Assembly (NCBI RefSeq): GCF_026013965.1
Contig: NZ_CP110341.1
Coordinates: forward strand, 1,426,001-1,490,000
DNA: 64,000 bases
Direction of reading: 5' to 3'
Source: Brevibacterium sp. JSBI002
Lineage (GTDB): Bacteria > Actinomycetota > Actinomycetes > Actinomycetales > Brevibacteriaceae
The notes beneath the pieces are model-generated. The model did not search any database, was not told the DNA's origin, and saw only the letters and a program-made list of their open reading frames with translations. The position numbers were made by a program, and so were the translations under genes. Of the stretch, positions 10,150-18,055 are shown one piece after another. Each line of letters starts with the position of its first letter. Position 1 is the first letter of the stretch.

Positions 10150-11399
10150 AACGTCGACTGCCCGATCTGAGAGAACTCGCCCCCTTGCTGCAGTTCGACC
10201 TGCCCCGACTCGACCGGGTCGCAGCCAGATTGGAGTCGGCCGCAGACATCTGGGACCTTCGCCGCATCGCCAAGCGCGTGACACCGACCGCGCCGTTCGA
10301 CTATGTCGACGGTGCCGCTCTGGACGAGCGGACCTTGGCGAAGAACCGTGAAGCGCTCGGCAACGTTGAGCTCCTTCCGCGCATCCTCCACGGCGTCGAC
10401 GCGCCGGATACGTCGACGACGATCGCCGGTGCCCGGGCCAGGCTGCCCTTCGGCATCGCTCCGACCGGCTACACCCGCATGATGCACTCCGAAGGCGAGG
10501 TCGCCGGAGTGCGTGCCGCAGCCAAGGCCGGAATCCCGTTCTCACTGTCGACGATGGGCACGACCTCGGTCGAAGACGTCGCACAGGCGGCACCGGACTC
10601 CACCCGGTGGTTCCAGCTCTACCTGTGGAAGGACCGGCAACGCAGCCTCGACCTGATCCAACGAGCCGCCGCCAGCGGATACGAGACCCTGCTGGTCACC
10701 GTCGACACCCCGATCACCGGTCAGCGTCTGCGTGATCACCGCAACGGTCTGACGATCCCACCCCGTCTGACGCTGGGGACCATCCTCGACGCCTCCTATC
10801 GACCCGGCTGGTGGTTCAACTTCCTCACCACCGAACCGCCGAAATACGCGTCGCTTTCGAACACCTCCCAGTCCCTCGCGGAGATGACGAAGACGATGTT
10901 CGACCCGACCCTCGACCTCGACGACCTGCGGTGGATCCGCGAACAGTGGGACGGACGCCTGTTCGTCAAGGGAATTCTCACCGCCGAGGATGCCCGGCGA
11001 GCTCAATCCATCGGAGCCGATGGACTCGTGGTGTCCAACCACGGCGGTCGCCAGCTCGATCGGGCTCCGGACTCGCTGACCTCACTGGCCGAAGTCCGTG
11101 CGGAGGTCGGATCGGAGATGGAGTTGATCTTCGACTCCGGGATCATGTCCGGTACCGATGTGGTTGCCGCGCTGTGCGCCGGAGCGGACTTCGTGCTCAT
11201 CGGCCGGGCATACCTGTACGGGCTCATGGCCGGCGGCCAGAGGGGCGTGGAGAGAGCGATCGCCCTCATCCGACAGGAGATCCTCACCGCCATGGGCCTC
11301 ATGGGTGCCCGGAGCATCTCCGACCTAGGCCCCGACCTCGTCCGCGGGCTGCCGCAGGCATCGGCTTCCGACCGGGGGCTGTCGGCCGACTCTGTGTGA
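10146..11399 (+). CDS. lldD: FMN-dependent L-lactate dehydrogenase / alpha-hydroxy-acid oxidase
   Basis: Oxidises L-lactate (or a related 2-hydroxy acid) to the keto acid with FMN as cofactor. The protein has 417 residues. Visible motifs are FDYVDGAALDE near the N-terminus, FGIAPTGYTRM, the LSTMGTTS segment, WFQLYLWKDR, TVDTPITGQR, the catalytic VSNHGGRQLD with His299, and a phosphate-binding DSGIMSGTDV followed by LIGRAYLYG. A membrane-associated loop around 215-240 (RPGWWFNFLTTEP) fits the dehydrogenase form. Its start overlaps the response-regulator stop codon (ATGA), unusual tight coupling of an enzyme to a two-component system. Substrate other than lactate cannot be excluded. Confidence 0.85.
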   Translation: MKRRLPDLRELAPLLQFDLPRLDRVAARLESAADIWDLRRIAKRVTPTAPFDYVDGAALDERTLAKNREALGNVELLPRILHGVDAPDTSTTIAGARARLPFGIAPTGYTRMMHSEGEVAGVRAAAKAGIPFSLSTMGTTSVEDVAQAAPDSTRWFQLYLWKDRQRSLDLIQRAAASGYETLLVTVDTPITGQRLRDHRNGLTIPPRLTLGTILDASYRPGWWFNFLTTEPPKYASLSNTSQSLAEMTKTMFDPTLDLDDLRWIREQWDGRLFVKGILTAEDARRAQSIGADGLVVSNHGGRQLDRAPDSLTSLAEVRAEVGSEMELIFDSGIMSGTDVVAALCAGADFVLIGRAYLYGLMAGGQRGVERAIALIRQEILTAMGLMGARSISDLGPDLVRGLPQASASDRGLSADSV

Positions 11400-11406
11400 G
11401 CCCGTC

Positions 11407-12015
11407 TCAGGCACTCAGCAGACGCGCGAGCAGCCTGAACTGATGGGCCGAGATGTCCTCCGAATCGACGTCTGCGCTGTCGCTGCCCGTCAGTGTCAGC
11501 GCCCTTTCGTCGAAGGTGCGCAGCAGTGAGAACACCGCCAGGGTCTGGAGCTCGAGCGGACATTCGACGTCGATTGCCTCGGAATCACGTCCGGCGATGA
11601 GCACGGCACGCACCCATTCCTCGACTCGCTCGGCGAGCTCCCGAACTGCGGGGCTGTCAGAGTTCGCATAGACGATGTGCCACAGGAGTGTGAGCTCTGG
11701 ACTGTCCGGCCATGTTCGCGCGATATCGTCCCAGACCGAGCGCGCACGGTCCCAGAACCCGTCTGTGAACGTGTCCGGAGCGGGCGGGGTCCAGGAGCGG
11801 CGAGCGGCCGCGGCGAGATCGGCGACGACGAGGGCGAAGAGGTCGTCCTTCGAATCGACGACGTGGTAGAAGGAGCTCTTGCTCATCCCGCAGGTGGCGA
11901 TGATGCGATTGAGCGACGCCTCCTCGAACGTCCGCGAAGCGAATTCCCGCGCGGCGGCATCGATGAGCGCGGCGCGCTTCTCGGGGCGCATACGCGCCAA
12001 CGCAGTCTCGGACAC
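11407..12015 (-). CDS. TetR/AcrR-family transcriptional repressor
   Basis: Probable repressor of the divergent flavin monooxygenase and of itself. The protein has 202 residues: N-terminal helix-turn-helix at about 10-60 (AALIDAAAREFASRTFEEAS, then GMSKSSFYHVVDSKDDLF), followed by an all-helical ligand-binding domain. I chose the GTG at 12015 because TACACT lies exactly 6 bases upstream. The ATG at 12054 falls inside operator 1 and is therefore unlikely. Two palindromes of the form TGGACC-N4-GGTCCA lie in the intergenic region. The inducer is unknown. Its 3' end is 7 bp from the convergent lldD stop. Confidence 0.88.
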   Translation of the reverse strand: MSETALARMRPEKRAALIDAAAREFASRTFEEASLNRIIATCGMSKSSFYHVVDSKDDLFALVVADLAAAARRSWTPPAPDTFTDGFWDRARSVWDDIARTWPDSPELTLLWHIVYANSDSPAVRELAERVEEWVRAVLIAGRDSEAIDVECPLELQTLAVFSLLRTFDERALTLTGSDSADVDSEDISAHQFRLLARLLSA

Positions 12016-12021
12016 GCCGTC

Positions 12022-12027
12022 AGTGTA
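12022..12027 (-). promoter_or_regulatory. -10 element of the tetR gene
   Basis: TACACT on the minus strand, exactly 6 bases before the GTG at 12015. With normal spacing the -35 region falls at about 12045-12050, overlapping operator 1, which fits autorepression. Confidence 0.5.
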
Positions 12028-12046
12028 GCAATGCTCGACACGATTG

Positions 12047-12062
12047 TGGACCATGCGGTCCA
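12047..12062. promoter_or_regulatory. TetR operator 1 (TGGACC-N4-GGTCCA)
   Basis: Perfect 6-bp inverted repeat TGGACC (12047-12052) and GGTCCA (12057-12062) around ATGC. Its form is typical of TetR-family operators, and an identical arm pair recurs 33 bp away. It overlaps the predicted -35 of the tetR promoter. Confidence 0.8.
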
Positions 12063-12070
12063 CTCGGTGA

Positions 12071-12076
12071 TACCGT
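12071..12076 (+). promoter_or_regulatory. Candidate -10 of the flavin monooxygenase gene
   Basis: TACCGT lies between the two operators, so a start site near 12083 would fall in operator 2 and the -35 region in operator 1. Bound repressor would block it. Weak evidence, position only. Confidence 0.35.
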
Positions 12077-12079
12077 GTG

Positions 12080-12095
12080 TGGACCAGCCGGTCCA
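12080..12095. promoter_or_regulatory. TetR operator 2 (TGGACC-N4-GGTCCA)
   Basis: Same arms as operator 1: TGGACC (12080-12085) and GGTCCA (12090-12095) around AGCC. Centre-to-centre distance to operator 1 is 33 bp, about three helical turns, so two dimers could bind the same face of the DNA. Confidence 0.8.
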
Positions 12096-12138
12096 CTTGG
12101 GTCGGCACACTGGAGAGGCCCGATGAAGGAGACCACGT

Positions 12139-13458
12139 ATGATCATCGCGGCAATGGTCGACGACCAGCTGAAGCGAGTGAGCCCGGAAGAGCCGCGTAT
12201 TCTCATCGTCGGAGCCGGAATCGCCGGCATCACGCTGGCTCAGCTCCTGCGGGCCCGCGGGATGCACCCGGTCCTCATCGACCGGTCGCCGGACTCCCGT
12301 CGGATGATCGGTGACAACCGGGCCGGATACATGCTCGCCCTCATGCCCATGGTCGATCCCATCATCGACGAACTCGAGTGCCGGGAGGCTTACCTCGAGG
12401 CCAGCGTCGGCATCGATCGCTATATCGCCCATGCGCACACCGGAAAAGTCCTCCGGCAGGACCACCTCGGTGATCTGCTGGCCGACTTCGGCGACTATCG
12501 CGGAATCTCCCGCTCCGCATTGCTCGACGTGCTCACCGACGACGACTGCCCGATCGCCTTCGGCACCACAGTGACCGGACTGTCCGACGACGGTGCCACC
12601 GTGAATCTGGTCCAGGACAGCCGATCCGAACAGCACCGTGGGCGACGGCAGCAGAACCTGGGTCAGGAGGCAGCACTCGCATTCGATGCCGTCGTCATCG
12701 CCGACGGCATGAACTCCCGCACCCGCAGACTCGTGACCGGTGGGCCCGCCGCAACCGCCACGAGCGAATCAGGCAGCGCTGCCGCTGCCGTCACCGGCGA
12801 GACCTCCCCGGAGTCGTCAGTGGACACGACCTGGGGCGGATGGGTCTGCTGGGCCGAGGCCGATGGTGATCAGAGCGCCGTCGGCGAGATCTGGGGCGAT
12901 GGATTCTTCCTCGGCGTGTACCCGGTCAAGGGAGCCGTCGGAGTCTTCCTCGGTTGTCCCGACACCCGGCAGCCGCTCGGCCCCCGGCGACTCGCAGCCG
13001 AGGTTCGCAGGCGGCTGACGGTACTGACTCCGCGCATCGACGCCTGCCTCACCGCGGTCGAGGAGGCCGAAGCGCCGTTCTTCTGGCCGCTGCGGGATTC
13101 CCGGGCATTGAAGTGGAGCCATGGTCGCACGGTTCTGCTCGGCGATGCGGCCGCAGGGTTCCTTCCGACTGCCGGGATCGGTGCCGGAATGGCGATGGAA
13201 TCGGCCGGGGTGCTCGCCGACGAACTCTCCGCCTCAGCGGTTGGGACGAGCGCAGCCGTCGCACTCGAACGCTTCGAAGCCCGCCAGCGGCCACGTGTCG
13301 AGGCTGCTCACGACAACTCGCGGTCCCTGGCCCGGCTGATGTTCGGCCGGTCCCGGCTCTTCGCGTTCGTCCGTGACCAGGCGTTCCGCGTCATCAGCAT
13401 CCGGTCGGCGCTCAAGCCGATACTGCAGCTGCTCGAATCCCCGCCTCGGCGGATGTGA
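12139..13458 (+). CDS. FAD-dependent monooxygenase (PHBH-like)
   Basis: Probable aromatic or polyketide-type hydroxylase of 439 residues. The N-terminal FAD motif ILIVGAGIAGITLAQLL is at about 21-37, the DG segment VIADGMNSRTRR at about 192-203, and the second FAD motif LLGDAAAGFLPTAGIGAG at about 333-350. A low-complexity Ala/Thr/Ser stretch follows the DG motif. The ATG has AAGGAG at 12126-12131, about 7 bases upstream. It diverges from a TetR regulator with two operators between them, the usual arrangement for an inducible detoxification or catabolic enzyme. The substrate cannot be inferred. Confidence 0.82.
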   Translation: MIIAAMVDDQLKRVSPEEPRILIVGAGIAGITLAQLLRARGMHPVLIDRSPDSRRMIGDNRAGYMLALMPMVDPIIDELECREAYLEASVGIDRYIAHAHTGKVLRQDHLGDLLADFGDYRGISRSALLDVLTDDDCPIAFGTTVTGLSDDGATVNLVQDSRSEQHRGRRQQNLGQEAALAFDAVVIADGMNSRTRRLVTGGPAATATSESGSAAAAVTGETSPESSVDTTWGGWVCWAEADGDQSAVGEIWGDGFFLGVYPVKGAVGVFLGCPDTRQPLGPRRLAAEVRRRLTVLTPRIDACLTAVEEAEAPFFWPLRDSRALKWSHGRTVLLGDAAAGFLPTAGIGAGMAMESAGVLADELSASAVGTSAAVALERFEARQRPRVEAAHDNSRSLARLMFGRSRLFAFVRDQAFRVISIRSALKPILQLLESPPRRM

Positions 13459-13564
13459 CCCTCCTCCCACCCGGCGCCTGCAGCGGCCGGGGCCGACCCC
13501 GATTGTGGTAGGAATGGCCAGGGTCCTCGTGCGCGGGCCTGCCGAACCACGAACGAGGATGACC

Positions 13565-15043
13565 ATGAGAATGCCAGCCGCCTCGGCGAACGACGAACGC
13601 CGACTCCGGCGGGGACTGAAGTCTCGCCACCTGCAGATGATCGCCATCGGCGGCGCCATCGGCACCGGACTCTTCCTCGGCTCCGGCGGCACGATCTCAC
13701 AGGCCGGCCCCGGCGGTGCCCTGGTGGCCTACGCCGCGATCGGGATCATGGTCCTCTTCGTCATGCAGTCCCTCGGTGAGATGTCGACACACCTGCCCGT
13801 GGCCGGGTCGTTCCACACCTACGGCACCAAATACGTCAGTCCCTCATTCGGCTTCGCCATGGGCTGGAACTACTGGTTCAACTGGGCGATCACCCTGGCC
13901 GCCGAACTCGTCGCCGCCGGCGTCATCATGTCCTTCTGGTTCCCCGACGTGCCGTCGTGGATCTGGGCGGCGGTCTTCCTCGTCCTGCTGGCCGGGCTGA
14001 ACTTCCTGTCCGCGAAGGCCTTCGGCGAGGGCGAATTCTGGTTCGCGGCCATCAAGGTCACCGCCGTGCTCGCATTCCTTGTCCTCGGTGTACTCATGAT
14101 CGCCGGCATCCTCGGCGGAACCGCACCCGGTCTGAGCAACTGGACGACGGGAGAGGCTCCGTTCGTCGGCGGGTGGATGTCGGTCATCAGTGTCTTCATG
14201 ATCGCCGGGTTCTCCTTCCAGGGCACGGAACTCGTCGGCGTCACCGCGGGGGAGTCGGAGAACCCGCGCAGGGACATGCCGCGCGCCATCCGCACCGTGT
14301 TCTGGCGCATCATGCTCTTCTACATCGGCGCCATCGCCGTCATCGGCTTTCTCCTGCCCTATACCGACCCCTCCCTGCTGGCCTCGGCGAACAATGAGGA
14401 CATCACGGCCTCACCGTTCACTCTCGTCTTCGAACGCGCCGGCATCGCCGTGGCCGCCGGAATGATGAACGCCGTCATCCTCACCGCCATCCTCTCCGCC
14501 GGCAACTCCGGCCTCTACGCCTCCACCCGCATGCTCTACGCCATGGCGAAAGAGGGAACCGCGCCGAGGCTGTTCGCCCGCCTCAACGAACGCGGAGTCC
14601 CCGTCATGGCCCTGCTGGCCACCGCCATGATCGGACTGTTCGGATTCCTCACCGAGATCATGGGCGACGGTGGGGCCTACACCTGGCTGATCAACGTCTC
14701 CGGGCTCTCCGGCTTCATCGTCTGGGTCGGCATCGCCTGGTGCCACTTTCGGTTCCGTAGGGCCTATGTGCGTCAGGGCCATGCCGTTGCGAACCTGCCC
14801 TACCGGGCGCCGCTGTTCCCGATCGGCCCGATCATCGCGCTCATCATGCTCATCGTCGTCATCATCGGCCAGAATGTGCAGGCTGTCGTGGCCGGGCAGC
14901 TGCTCCAGGTCGCCAGCGCCTATGCCGGGCTTCCGGCGTTCCTGCTTCTGTGGCTCATCCACCGCATCGTCACCGGTCGGCGCTCACGCATGGTCGCTCT
15001 CGATGAGATGGATGTCGAGGGGCTCGAGATCAAGGCAGCTTGA
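13565..15043 (+). CDS. lysP: Amino-acid permease, LysP-like (APC superfamily)
   Basis: Proton-coupled amino-acid importer with about 12 membrane helices, 492 residues. The first helix carries IGGAIGTGLFLGSG, the family substrate-binding motif, followed by GPGGALVAYAAIG and SLGEMSTHLPV. The stretch from YGTKYVSPSFGFAMGWNYW through FPDVPSWIW resembles lysine-specific permeases, so LysP is my best guess; other cationic or aromatic amino acids are possible. Of several nearby ATGs I chose 13565, which has GAGG 6-7 bases upstream. It is monocistronic, lying between the monooxygenase and an iron-regulated gene. Confidence 0.8.
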   Translation: MRMPAASANDERRLRRGLKSRHLQMIAIGGAIGTGLFLGSGGTISQAGPGGALVAYAAIGIMVLFVMQSLGEMSTHLPVAGSFHTYGTKYVSPSFGFAMGWNYWFNWAITLAAELVAAGVIMSFWFPDVPSWIWAAVFLVLLAGLNFLSAKAFGEGEFWFAAIKVTAVLAFLVLGVLMIAGILGGTAPGLSNWTTGEAPFVGGWMSVISVFMIAGFSFQGTELVGVTAGESENPRRDMPRAIRTVFWRIMLFYIGAIAVIGFLLPYTDPSLLASANNEDITASPFTLVFERAGIAVAAGMMNAVILTAILSAGNSGLYASTRMLYAMAKEGTAPRLFARLNERGVPVMALLATAMIGLFGFLTEIMGDGGAYTWLINVSGLSGFIVWVGIAWCHFRFRRAYVRQGHAVANLPYRAPLFPIGPIIALIMLIVVIIGQNVQAVVAGQLLQVASAYAGLPAFLLLWLIHRIVTGRRSRMVALDEMDVEGLEIKAA

Positions 15044-15106
15044 TTCGGTGGGCGGTCCCTCGCCGAGGCGGTCGCACAGTGACCATCACGATATCCGGAA
15101 AATGAG

Positions 15107-15125
15107 TTAAGCTAGGCTCGCCTAA
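15107..15125. promoter_or_regulatory. DtxR/IdeR iron box upstream of the siderophore-binding protein
   Basis: A 19-bp site that matches the consensus palindrome of the DtxR/IdeR iron repressors at 15 of 19 positions by my count. It ends 18 bases before the ATG of the binding-protein gene. Iron-replete repression is predicted. Confidence 0.75.
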
Positions 15126-15143
15126 CTACTCAAGAAGGATTTC

Positions 15144-16097
15144 ATGCGCCGTATTCTCGCCCCCGTGATCGCCTCCGTCCTCGTCCTCGCCGGCTGCGGC
15201 GTAGGAGGTGCCGCCGAGGAGGCCTCCGGGCCCACCGTTGACACGAAGTTCGGTGCCGTCGAGGTGCCCGCCGACCCGCAGAAGGTCGTGGCTCTCGGGT
15301 GGGGCGATGCCGAGACCGCACTGGCGCTCGGAGTCCAGCCCATCGGTGCCTCCGACTGGGTCGAATTCGGTGGCAAGGGAGTCGGCCCGTGGGCCGAAGA
15401 TCTCTACGACGAAGCACCGGAGATCATCGCGACGATGGAACCCGACTACGAGGCCATTGCCGCACTCGAGCCCGACGTCATCCTCGATACGAACAGTTCG
15501 GGTGAGAAGGAGCGCTACGACCGTCTCTCCGAGATCGCCCCGACGGTCGGAGTTCCCGAAGGCGGCGACAACTACCTGACGACCATGGACCAGCAGGTCG
15601 AACTCGTCTCTCAGGCGCTCGGCAAGGACGACGAGGGGAAGAGGCTGCTCGACGACCTCGACAAGACCTACGCCGATGCGCGCGAAGCTCATCCCGAGTT
15701 CCAGGACAAGTCCGTGACCGTGGCAGCGAAGACCTCCGAGGGCTGGGGCGCCTATGTCGAGGAGTCAGGTCGTGTGCAGGTCATGGAGCAGCTCGGCTTC
15801 AAGCAGTCCGAGACGATTGCGGGAATGAAGGCAGAAGGCTTCTCCGTGCCGATCTCCGAGGAGAACCTCGATCAACTCGACGCAGACCTGCTTCTGACGT
15901 TCCCGATCTACATCGAGGACAAGGAAGTCACCGAGGATGCTGCCTACAAGCGCATCCCGGCCGTCGAAGATGGACACGACTTCGTTCTGACCAAGGACAA
16001 CGATGACATCCGCAAGGCGTTCTCACTCAACTCGATCCTCTCGGCCGAGTACACCGCGGAGCAGCTCCCGGGACTCATCGCCGACAAGGTGAAGTAA
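15144..16097 (+). CDS. Iron-siderophore ABC transporter substrate-binding lipoprotein
   Basis: Captures ferric siderophores outside the membrane and delivers them to the FecCD-type permeases. The protein has 317 residues, with a signal peptide ending in the lipobox LAGC (Cys18). The periplasmic-binding fold of the FhuD/FepB class is indicated by KVVALGWGDAETALALG, then PIGASDW, EPDYEAIAALEPDVIL and the long linker helix near LGKDDEGKRLL. Shine-Dalgarno GAAGGA precedes the ATG. Preceded by an IdeR-like box. The matching permease and ATPase genes lie 3.4 kb downstream at 19546-22537, unlike the usual contiguous operon. Confidence 0.88.
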   Translation: MRRILAPVIASVLVLAGCGVGGAAEEASGPTVDTKFGAVEVPADPQKVVALGWGDAETALALGVQPIGASDWVEFGGKGVGPWAEDLYDEAPEIIATMEPDYEAIAALEPDVILDTNSSGEKERYDRLSEIAPTVGVPEGGDNYLTTMDQQVELVSQALGKDDEGKRLLDDLDKTYADAREAHPEFQDKSVTVAAKTSEGWGAYVEESGRVQVMEQLGFKQSETIAGMKAEGFSVPISEENLDQLDADLLLTFPIYIEDKEVTEDAAYKRIPAVEDGHDFVLTKDNDDIRKAFSLNSILSAEYTAEQLPGLIADKVK

Positions 16098-16114
16098 CCG
16101 ACTGACGAGCGCTG

Positions 16115-16132
16115 CTGCGCGCCCCTGCGCAG
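16115..16132 (+). terminator. Small hairpin after the siderophore-binding protein gene
   Basis: CTGCGC (16115-16120) pairs with GCGCAG (16127-16132) around six bases. It sits between convergent genes; a weak terminator is plausible but there is no strong T-run. Confidence 0.4.
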
Positions 16133-16146
16133 AACTTAAGCAGAAC

Positions 16147-16605
16147 TCACACGGCGGCACGCCACGCATCGAGGCCGAGGTCGATGATGCGGGCGTGCCG
16201 CACACTTTGCAGCGAATCGATCGGCAGCCATTCCGCCCGATCCGTCGTCCCATCGACTTCGAGAGTGCCCAGGGTGCCCCCGATGATCCGAGCCTCATAG
16301 ACGACGCGGGCTCCTTTGAAGGGGCGAGCCGTCGAGTCGCCGAAAGCCGGATTGCGGCGAGGCTCTGTGAAGGAATGAGTGGTCAAGGGGCGGACCAGTT
16401 CAGCATCGAACCCGGTCTCCTCTTTGATCTCCCGGAGTGTGCCCGCTTCGATGCTTTCGTCGAACTCGATTCCGCCTCCGGGCAGCGTCCAGATCGCGTG
16501 CAGGCGGTCCTTGCCGCCGTTGAACCAGCTGAGGAGGATTTCGTCGTCGTCATTGACGATGACCGCGTAACCGGCAAGTCGAGTGTCGTATTCGGAGAAG
16601 TGCAT
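16147..16605 (-). CDS. NUDIX hydrolase
   Basis: Hydrolyses a nucleoside diphosphate linked to another moiety; the substrate is unknown. The protein has 152 residues. The Nudix box is complete and exact: G44, E50, then R58-E59-I60-K61-E62-E63-T64-G65. The surrounding WTLPGGGIEFDE and the later GARVVYEARI are typical. The ATG at 16605 has no Shine-Dalgarno but a TAGGGT hexamer 6 bases upstream. Monocistronic, convergent with the siderophore-binding protein gene. Confidence 0.88.
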   Translation of the reverse strand: MHFSEYDTRLAGYAVIVNDDDEILLSWFNGGKDRLHAIWTLPGGGIEFDESIEAGTLREIKEETGFDAELVRPLTTHSFTEPRRNPAFGDSTARPFKGARVVYEARIIGGTLGTLEVDGTTDRAEWLPIDSLQSVRHARIIDLGLDAWRAAV

Positions 16606-16611
16606 GACCTC

Positions 16612-16617
16612 ACCCTA
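16612..16617 (-). promoter_or_regulatory. -10 element of the NUDIX gene
   Basis: TAGGGT on the minus strand, exactly 6 bases before the ATG at 16605; predicts a leaderless mRNA. Confidence 0.5.
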
Positions 16618-16684
16618 CCCGCGTGTGCCGGTCGCCGAAGTCGGCTGAACTCACTGAAGTCTTGTTCGGCCGACGTCGGATACT

Positions 16685-16690
16685 TAGTGT
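16685..16690 (+). promoter_or_regulatory. -10 element of the second SRPBCC gene
   Basis: TAGTGT exactly 6 bases before the ATG at 16697; no Shine-Dalgarno is seen, so a leaderless mRNA is predicted. Confidence 0.5.
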
Positions 16691-16696
16691 GAAGAT

Positions 16697-17185
16697 ATGA
16701 GCGAACAGCCGCAGACGCCGAATGACAGGCTCGTCCGTACCCGCACGATCCCCGCCTCCGTCGACCAGATCTTCACACTGCTGTCCGATCCGCGACGCCA
16801 CCATGAGACCGAACCCGGCGACTGGGTCCGCGGCGCCATCGACGGCGCCCCCATCACGGAAATCGGTCAGGTCTTCTCCATGGACATGTATCTCGACGTC
16901 GTGGGCGGGGCCTACCGCGCCGACAACACCGTCACCGCCTTCGATCCTCCGCACGCCATCGCCTGGGACCCAGGCCAAGCCGACGAATCCGGACGGGTCG
17001 TCCCCGGCGGGTGGCGGTGGCGCTACGACCTCACCGAGACCGATTCCGGCACCGAGGTGGCTCTGACCTATGAGTGGTCCGCAACGACGGAAGCCACCCG
17101 GGAGGAGTTCGGCGGCTTCCCTCCGTTCCCTGTCGAATTCCTCGACGCCTCACTGGAGAGCCTCGAACGTGCCGTCACGGGCTAG
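16697..17185 (+). CDS. SRPBCC-family protein
   Basis: A 162-residue protein of the SRPBCC ligand-binding fold. The N-terminal RTIPASVDQIFTLLSDPRRH is the signature first strand and helix, followed by the hydrophobic GQVFSMDMYLDVVGG segment and a TAFDPPHAIAWDPG strand. A C-terminal helix (FPVEFLDASLESLERAV) closes the cavity. Function is not predictable. Its TAG stop codon is part of the -10 hexamer of the next gene, only 10 bp away. Confidence 0.75.
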   Translation: MSEQPQTPNDRLVRTRTIPASVDQIFTLLSDPRRHHETEPGDWVRGAIDGAPITEIGQVFSMDMYLDVVGGAYRADNTVTAFDPPHAIAWDPGQADESGRVVPGGWRWRYDLTETDSGTEVALTYEWSATTEATREEFGGFPPFPVEFLDASLESLERAVTG

Positions 17186-17188
17186 GCT
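17183..17188 (+). promoter_or_regulatory. -10 element of the alpha/beta-hydrolase gene
   Basis: TAGGCT lies exactly 6 bases before the GTG at 17195. Its first three bases are the stop codon of the preceding gene, so stop codon and promoter are fused. Confidence 0.5.
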
Positions 17189-17194
17189 GGGATC

Positions 17195-17983
17195 GTGACC
17201 ACCATCAACAGCACTCGCATCGGCGAATCCGGGCGCCTGGTCGTCTTCCTCCACGGCCTGTTCGGCCGAGGTAAGAACTTCACCCGCATCGCCAAGGACA
17301 TCGAGCCCGATTTCTCCAGCCTGCTGGTCGACCTGCCCAACCACGGCGAGTCCGAATGGACCGAGACCTTCGATTACGTCGAGCTCGCCGATGCCGTGGC
17401 GGCCCATATCGCCGAGGCGGTCGCCCCCGATGATCAGCCCGTGCACCTGGTCGGACATTCCCTGGGGGGAAAGGTCGCGATGGTGCTCGCCCTGCGTCAC
17501 CCGGATCTCATCGACCGGCTCGTCGTCGTCGACATCGGCCCCAACGCCGGCGGGTCCACCGGAGTCTTCGACCACCTGCTCTCCAGCCTCGCCGCCCTCG
17601 ATCTCGATCGGATCGAATCGCGCACCGAGGCTGATGAGGAACTTCGGGACCCGATCCCCGAGGCCGCGATCAGGGGATTCCTGCTGCAGAACCTGCGCCC
17701 CACCTCGGCGGGGTATTCCTGGCAGCCCAACCTGGCGCTGCTGCACTCGAGCCTCGATGTCATCGGGGACTTCCCGGACATGGGCGAGACCGTGTTCGAC
17801 CATCGCGTCCTCTGGGTCGCCGGTGAGAGATCGGACTACGTCGACCGTGACGACCTGCCGCAGATGCGCAGTCTGTTCCCACGCACCACACTCCTCACAG
17901 TCAAAGGCTCGGGACACTGGGTGCATTCTGAGAAACCGCGGGAGTTCGTCTCAGCGCTGACGGCATTCCTCAGCCGCCCCTGA
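17195..17983 (+). CDS. Alpha/beta-fold hydrolase (YbfF-like esterase)
   Basis: A 262-residue serine hydrolase. The oxyanion segment VVFLHGLFGRGKNF lies near residue 17, the nucleophile elbow GHSLGG near 88-93, and the catalytic His in KGSGHWVHSEKP near the C-terminus. The pattern LFGRGKNF with LPNHGES resembles YbfF-type esterases acting on acyl-CoA-like or short esters; substrate is not established. GTG start with a -10 element 6 bases upstream. Confidence 0.82.
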   Translation: MTTINSTRIGESGRLVVFLHGLFGRGKNFTRIAKDIEPDFSSLLVDLPNHGESEWTETFDYVELADAVAAHIAEAVAPDDQPVHLVGHSLGGKVAMVLALRHPDLIDRLVVVDIGPNAGGSTGVFDHLLSSLAALDLDRIESRTEADEELRDPIPEAAIRGFLLQNLRPTSAGYSWQPNLALLHSSLDVIGDFPDMGETVFDHRVLWVAGERSDYVDRDDLPQMRSLFPRTTLLTVKGSGHWVHSEKPREFVSALTAFLSRP

Positions 17984-18055
17984 AAAGGAATATGCTGAAC
18001 GCGCTCGACGTTGCCACATCGAGCACAATTGGACTCAAACTCTCAGGAGGAATGC

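Noticed and set aside
12016..12636. N-terminally extended version of the TetR regulator
   Set aside because: The extension would run through both operators and the divergent gene, and a GTG with a well-placed -10 fits the family N-terminus.
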